Origin: Shewanella carassii | GTDB lineage: Bacteria > Pseudomonadota > Gammaproteobacteria > Enterobacterales > Shewanellaceae | Reading direction: 5' to 3' | Length of the DNA: 64,000 nucleotides | NCBI RefSeq assembly: GCF_002777975.1 | Contig: NZ_NGVS01000023.1 | Span: forward strand, 131,700-195,699 | Shown here: positions 59,267 to 64,000 of the stretch, one piece after another | How positions within the stretch are numbered: the first letter of the stretch is position 1 | Layout of the letters: every line of letters starts with the position of its first letter | Program-made: the position numbers and the translations under genes | The notes under the pieces: generated by a model | Seen by the model: only the letters and a program-made list of their open reading frames with translations | Databases searched by the model: none | What the model was told of the DNA's origin: nothing

Positions 59267-59622
59267 TGAAGAAAATAGCCATTATTTTTCGCCGGGCTCC
59301 GCATGGTTCGGCTTCCGGCCGCGAAGGCCTGGATCTGGCGCTGCTGAGCGCCAGTTTCGAGCAAGAGGTGAGCCTGATCTTCACCGATGAAGGCGTGCTT
59401 ACGCTGCTGAAGCAACAGCAACCTGAGCTTATCGGCTGCAAGGATTATATCGCCACCTTAGGTGCGCTGCCGCTCTATGACATAGACACTGTGCTGGTCT
59501 GCAAACAATCGTTGCAGGAGCTGGGACTTGGCCGCACTGAACTGGTTATTCCTGCCACCATTTGTGATAACGAGCAGATCCGCCAGGCCCTGCTGGATGC
59601 CGATGAGGTTATAGTCTTCTGA
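59266..59622 (+). CDS. tusC: Sulfur-relay subunit TusC
   Basis: 118 residues, DsrF-like: starts MKKIAIIFRRAPHGSASGRE and has ELVIPATICDNEQIRQALLDADEV near the end. Structural subunit of the TusBCD heterohexamer. TAATG overlap with tusD and TGATG with tusB. Confidence 0.93.
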   Translation: MKKIAIIFRRAPHGSASGREGLDLALLSASFEQEVSLIFTDEGVLTLLKQQQPELIGCKDYIATLGALPLYDIDTVLVCKQSLQELGLGRTELVIPATICDNEQIRQALLDADEVIVF

Positions 59623-59903
59623 TGATATTACACCAAATACAAACATCGGCGGCGCGCGACACTGCGCTGTCCTGCGCACTGAGATATGCTGGTAAGACAG
59701 ACGTGTTTTTGCTGGCCGGCGATGCAGTAAGTGCCCTGCTGAAACGTCAATGGGCCATGGCGCTATCACCCTTTAAAGTGGTGCTGGTGGCCGATGACGT
59801 TAAGGCCCGCGGACTCGAGGACTTTCTCTCCAATTATGAACAGTTGGATTATCCGGCGCTGGTAGCGCTGACATTGGCTCATACAAAGGTTATTTCGTGG
59901 TAG
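59622..59903 (+). CDS. tusB: Sulfur-relay subunit TusB
   Basis: 93 residues, DsrH-like: starts [20 protein letters not shown] and has [13 protein letters not shown]. The end overlaps the tusE start by 7 bases. Third part of TusBCD. Confidence 0.9.
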   Translation: MILHQIQTSAARDTALSCALRYAGKTDVFLLAGDAVSALLKRQWAMALSPFKVVLVADDVKARGLEDFLSNYEQLDYPALVALTLAHTKVISW

Positions 59904-60235
59904 ATTTTATTCAATTCAATGACAAGCAGATAGCGACCGATCCTCAAGGGTACTTGAAGCAGGTTTCCGACTGGACGCCCGAGCTGGCGCCTGTCATCGC
60001 CGCAGCCGAAGAGATAGAGTTGACCGAGGCTCATTGGGAAGTGGTTAACTTTGTGCGTAACTTTTATCTTGAATACAAGACCAGCCCGGCTATTCGGGTT
60101 TTGGTCAAGGCAATCGGCCAGGCACTGGGGCCGGAAAAAGGCAACTCCAAGTACCTCTACACCCTGTTCCCGATGGGGCCGGCCAAGCAGGCAACCAAGA
60201 TTGCCGGGCTGCCCAAACCTGCCAAGTGTATTTAA
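59897..60235 (+). CDS. tusE: Sulfur carrier TusE (DsrC family)
   Basis: 112 residues, GTG start at 59897. [26 protein letters not shown] and [18 protein letters not shown] ([14 protein letters not shown]) motifs, and the reactive Cys is next to last (KPAKCI). Takes the persulfide from TusD and hands it to MnmA with tRNA. Followed by a strong terminator. Confidence 0.94.
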   Translation: MVDFIQFNDKQIATDPQGYLKQVSDWTPELAPVIAAAEEIELTEAHWEVVNFVRNFYLEYKTSPAIRVLVKAIGQALGPEKGNSKYLYTLFPMGPAKQATKIAGLPKPAKCI

Positions 60236-60255
60236 TACGACTCGATTCCGCACAC

Positions 60256-60282
60256 AAAAAAGCCCCGAACTTCGGGGCTTTT
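60256..60282. terminator. Terminator between tusE and the converging small ORF / serS
   Basis: AAAAAGCCCCGAA/TTCGGGGCTTTTT: symmetrical A- and T-runs make it bidirectional. Confidence 0.85.
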
Positions 60283-60297
60283 TACTATGCAGAATAA

Positions 60298-60420
60298 CTA
60301 TTTTAAATTCTCATATACCAGCATAGCTGCCTTGCCGAGCGTGGCTAAAAACAGGGCAGAAAAAACTGCAATGACGGCCACGTAGGCAAGCCAGCGCAGG
60401 TAGCGCTGACCTTTATCCAT
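60298..60420 (-). CDS. Possible 40-residue membrane protein downstream of serS
   Basis: Hand-translated minus-strand ORF reading MDKGQRYLRWLAYVAVIAVF, then a helix end and KAAMLVYENLK. It has a single membrane helix with a basic N-terminus and the downstream terminator at 60256-60282. It lies 13 bases after the serS stop. My reading depends on the exact length of an A-run near 60360, so the frame may be off by one. Function unknown. Confidence 0.4.
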   Translation of the reverse strand: MDKGQRYLRWLAYVAVIAVFSALFLATLGKAAMLVYENLK

Positions 60421-60433
60421 ATGACCTCACCCA

Positions 60434-61738
<1,305 letters not shown>

Positions 61739-62113
61739 TTATACGCGTGAAAAAATCAGCAGTTGTCCCAGGTAAACCATGGCCAGGCACAGTCCCAGGT
61801 TCAACGCCACATTCAGAAATGCCTTTAGCAACTCACCTCCCTGTATCAGCAGTAAGGTTTCATTTGAGAAAGTCGAGAAGGTTGTCAGTGCACCAAGAAA
61901 TCCGACACCAACCAGCGCCTTGATCTCAGGGCTGATATGACTGAGTTCTCCCAGTGCATAGATCATCCCCATCAGAAATGAGCCAAGTACATTAACAGCC
62001 AGTGTACCAAAAGGAAAACCACTGCCAAATAGCTGGAGCACAAATATCGATATCAGGTAGCGCAAAACTGCGCCGGTTGCACCGCCAAGGGCGACAACGG
62101 TCAGATTAATCAT
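61739..62113 (-). CDS. crcB: Fluoride channel CrcB (Fluc)
   Basis: 124 residues, four membrane helices: [33 protein letters not shown] and [15 protein letters not shown] are the family's fluoride-path residues. A dimeric channel for fluoride export. ATG at 62111-62113 with AAAAGGT upstream; the longer frame runs through rarA. Overlaps the end of rarA by 8 bases. I saw no fluoride riboswitch, as expected for an internal operon gene. Confidence 0.93.
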   Translation of the reverse strand: MINLTVVALGGATGAVLRYLISIFVLQLFGSGFPFGTLAVNVLGSFLMGMIYALGELSHISPEIKALVGVGFLGALTTFSTFSNETLLLIQGGELLKAFLNVALNLGLCLAMVYLGQLLIFSRV

Positions 62114-63437
62114 ACCTTTTGTTCTCACTTTGGCGGTCGAGCTGGCAAAGCTGCGCCAACTTATCGCGGATCCGTTTCTCGAATCCCCGCTCAGTCGGAT
62201 AATAAAAACGACTCTCGGCCAAGGCTTCGGGGAAATAACATTCGCCGGCGGCATAGGCATTGGCCTCATCATGAGCATAACGATAGCCTTCACCGGCACC
62301 AATGGATTTCATCAGTTCGGTCGGCGCGTTTCTCAAATGCATGGGAACAGGCTGCTGGCCGGTTTCCCGGGCCAGTTGTCTGGCCGCCTTAAAGGCTGTG
62401 TACACCGCATTACTCTTGGGCGCCGAGGCCAGATAAACAATCGCCTGCGCGATGGCACGCTCGCCCTCTGCCGGGCCGACCCGGTGGAAACAGTCCCAGG
62501 CGTTGAGAGCAACTGTCATTGCAGTAGGATCGGCATTCCCCACATCTTCAGAGGCTATCGCCAGCAGGCGTCTTGCAACATACAGAGGATCGCAGCCCCC
62601 TTCCAGCATACGACAAAACCAATAGAGCGCCGCATCCGGCGCCGAGCCGCGAATCGATTTGTGCACGGCTGAGATCAGGTCGTAATATTGATCGCCATTC
62701 TTATCAAACCCCGCCAACTGTTCACCGGCTACCTGTACCAGCATAGCCTCGGTAAAACTACCGCCGTCCGGCAGCATGTCACTCATCAGCTCCACCAGGT
62801 TGAGAACCTTGCGGGCATCACCATCGGCGAGTGTCGCCAACTTGGCCATCAGCTCCTGCGGCATCTGCAACCTGCGTTTGCCAAGACCACGCTCTTCATC
62901 AGCAAGCGCCTGGGTCACTATGGTAGCAATCTCGGCTTCATCGAGACGCTTAATCAGATATACCCGCACTCTGGAGAGCAAGGCGTTATTGATTTCAAAA
63001 GAAGGGTTTTCTGTGGTGGCGCCAATAAAAATCACTGTGCCATCTTCAATAAAAGGCAGAAAAGCGTCCTGCTGGCTCTTGTTGAATCTGTGCACCTCAT
63101 CGACAAACAGCAAGGTGCGCTGGCCGCGCGATTGCGCCACGTTTTTGGCGTGTTCTATCGCCGAACGGATCTCTTTCACCCCGGATGTGACCGCAGATAT
63201 TCGCTCCACATGGGCATTGGCATAATGAGCGACCAGCTCTGCCAGCGTAGTCTTGCCGGTACCCGGCGGTCCCCAGAACATCATGGAATGGGCCTTGCCG
63301 GCCTCCAGTGCCAGTCTCAGCGGTTGCCCCGGTCCCAGCAAATGCTGCTGACCGACGTACTGCTCCAGCGTCGACGGGCGCATTCTTGCAGCCAGAGGGC
63401 GAAAGTCGGGGGCGAAATCAAAGCTCAGGCTGGACAA
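62106..63437 (-). CDS. rarA: Replication-associated recombination protein RarA (MgsA)
   Basis: 443-residue AAA+ ATPase related to the clamp loader, acting at stalled forks. Walker [14 protein letters not shown] near residue 55, Walker [13 protein letters not shown] near 108, sensor 1 [10 protein letters not shown], and the C-terminal tetramerisation domain ([19 protein letters not shown]). Found between lolA and serS, as in E. coli. Starts 2 bases after the lolA stop. Confidence 0.96.
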   Translation of the reverse strand: MSSLSFDFAPDFRPLAARMRPSTLEQYVGQQHLLGPGQPLRLALEAGKAHSMMFWGPPGTGKTTLAELVAHYANAHVERISAVTSGVKEIRSAIEHAKNVAQSRGQRTLLFVDEVHRFNKSQQDAFLPFIEDGTVIFIGATTENPSFEINNALLSRVRVYLIKRLDEAEIATIVTQALADEERGLGKRRLQMPQELMAKLATLADGDARKVLNLVELMSDMLPDGGSFTEAMLVQVAGEQLAGFDKNGDQYYDLISAVHKSIRGSAPDAALYWFCRMLEGGCDPLYVARRLLAIASEDVGNADPTAMTVALNAWDCFHRVGPAEGERAIAQAIVYLASAPKSNAVYTAFKAARQLARETGQQPVPMHLRNAPTELMKSIGAGEGYRYAHDEANAYAAGECYFPEALAESRFYYPTERGFEKRIRDKLAQLCQLDRQSENKRYD

Positions 63438-63439
63438 GG

Positions 63440-64000
63440 TTAACCTTCCCGCCCTGGGCGCTGATCGTCAATGGAAACGCCTTCGGGAAGCTCAAATTGG
63501 AACAGTGTCTTGTCGCTATCGGTCAGCGGCTGCTGCTCGCTCAGGTTGAACTGACTGAAATTACCCTGAGTGTCTTTCAGTGCCAGTCGGGTCAAAGTGT
63601 CATCGTTGAAACAGACGCTGACCTGCTGCACTCCGGCCTCTTCAGTCTTGGGTGCTATCTGGAAACACTCTTTATCCAGAGTGATGTTATAGCGAGCCCA
63701 ACTGGCCTCGTCGCGGCGCACCAAAAGCGTCATGGGCGAAGCGGCAATGGCATTTTCCAGCGCCAGTACGCTCACTTCCTCGGCGAACGGGTTATAAATC
63801 CAAACGTCTTTGCCATCTGCCACTATCACAGATTCATCCGGCTGCTGCAGATGCCAGTAAAACTGATTCGGCTGCGCCAAGGCGAGCTCGCCACTGCCTT
63901 GCTGAATAAGCTTGCCATTGATATCTGTAACCTGCTGCTGGAAATCGGCTTTCAGACCGGCAATGGCATCTAACTTCGCTTTGAGTTGTCCGGCATCATC
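63440..64000 (-). CDS. lolA: Outer-membrane lipoprotein chaperone LolA (5' end outside the window)
   Basis: The C-terminal 186 residues of the periplasmic carrier that takes lipoproteins from LolCDE to LolB. The visible part runs from [20 protein letters not shown] through [25 protein letters not shown] to an end rich in Asp and Glu. An ORF start within this segment at 63880 is internal. The signal peptide and the first few residues lie beyond the window edge. Confidence 0.93.
   Translation of the reverse strand, partial: DDAGQLKAKLDAIAGLKADFQQQVTDINGKLIQQGSGELALAQPNQFYWHLQQPDESVIVADGKDVWIYNPFAEEVSVLALENAIAASPMTLLVRRDEASWARYNITLDKECFQIAPKTEEAGVQQVSVCFNDDTLTRLALKDTQGNFSQFNLSEQQPLTDSDKTLFQFELPEGVSIDDQRPGREG

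Overview
The window looks like a stretch of a Shewanella (Gammaproteobacteria, Alteromonadales) chromosome around the replication terminus. The call rests on the FNR/EtrA regulator beside a complete cbb3 oxidase locus (ccoNOQP plus ccoISH), bkd branched-chain keto-acid dehydrogenase genes behind a LiuR-type palindrome, the fldA-ybfE-ybfF-seqA-pgm and lolA-rarA-crcB-serS-tusEBCD neighbourhoods, and the general protein style. No database search was possible; family names come from motif and sequence recognition.

Layout. 1-6.3 kb: flavodoxin (cut by the edge), ybfE, a DUF2788 protein, ybfF, seqA, pgm, msrA, astE. 6.4-16.4 kb: bkdA1-bkdA2-bkdB, nadA, a NIT-domain chemoreceptor, four tandem identical tRNA-Ser(GGA) genes in 320-bp units, aspC. 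16.4-29.6 kb: YvcK-like protein, Bax-like glucosaminidase, DUF2987 protein, GNAT, ttcA, uspE, etrA/fnr and the cbb3 assembly and structural genes, with two FNR-type sites upstream of ccoN. 29.8-33.7 kb: a lipoprotein, an HD-GYP response regulator, a Fur-boxed Cys-rich small protein and a lone tyrosine recombinase.

33.8-46.4 kb is the most unusual part: a 12.6-kb tailless prophage related to the corticovirus PM2. It has an HUH rolling-circle replication protein, an FtsK/HerA-type packaging ATPase, a P2-like double-jelly-roll capsid protein, a chain of small membrane proteins, a virion transglycosylase and a beta-propeller-bearing putative receptor-binding protein. It encodes no integrase. Its two ends carry dif-like XerC/XerD sites that share the XerC arm and the central hexamer, and the right end is a canonical dif. 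This is what XerCD-mediated insertion into the chromosome dimer-resolution site would leave. KOPS-type octamers flip polarity across this point, supporting it as the real dif. Two regulators at opposite ends of the element share a CCTACGTT operator motif.

Right of dif (46.4-64 kb): about 0.8 kb of scrambled DNA including a 107-bp frameshifted copy of the start of ccoH, then a DUF3325-DUF3649-PepSY iron-related membrane operon, a DUF1266 / J-protein / HscC chaperone group, decayed tRNA-Ser copies beside an intact tRNA-Ser(TGA), the divergent punC/punR pair, a BI-1 family protein, tusDCBE, serS, crcB, rarA and the C-terminal part of lolA (cut by the edge).
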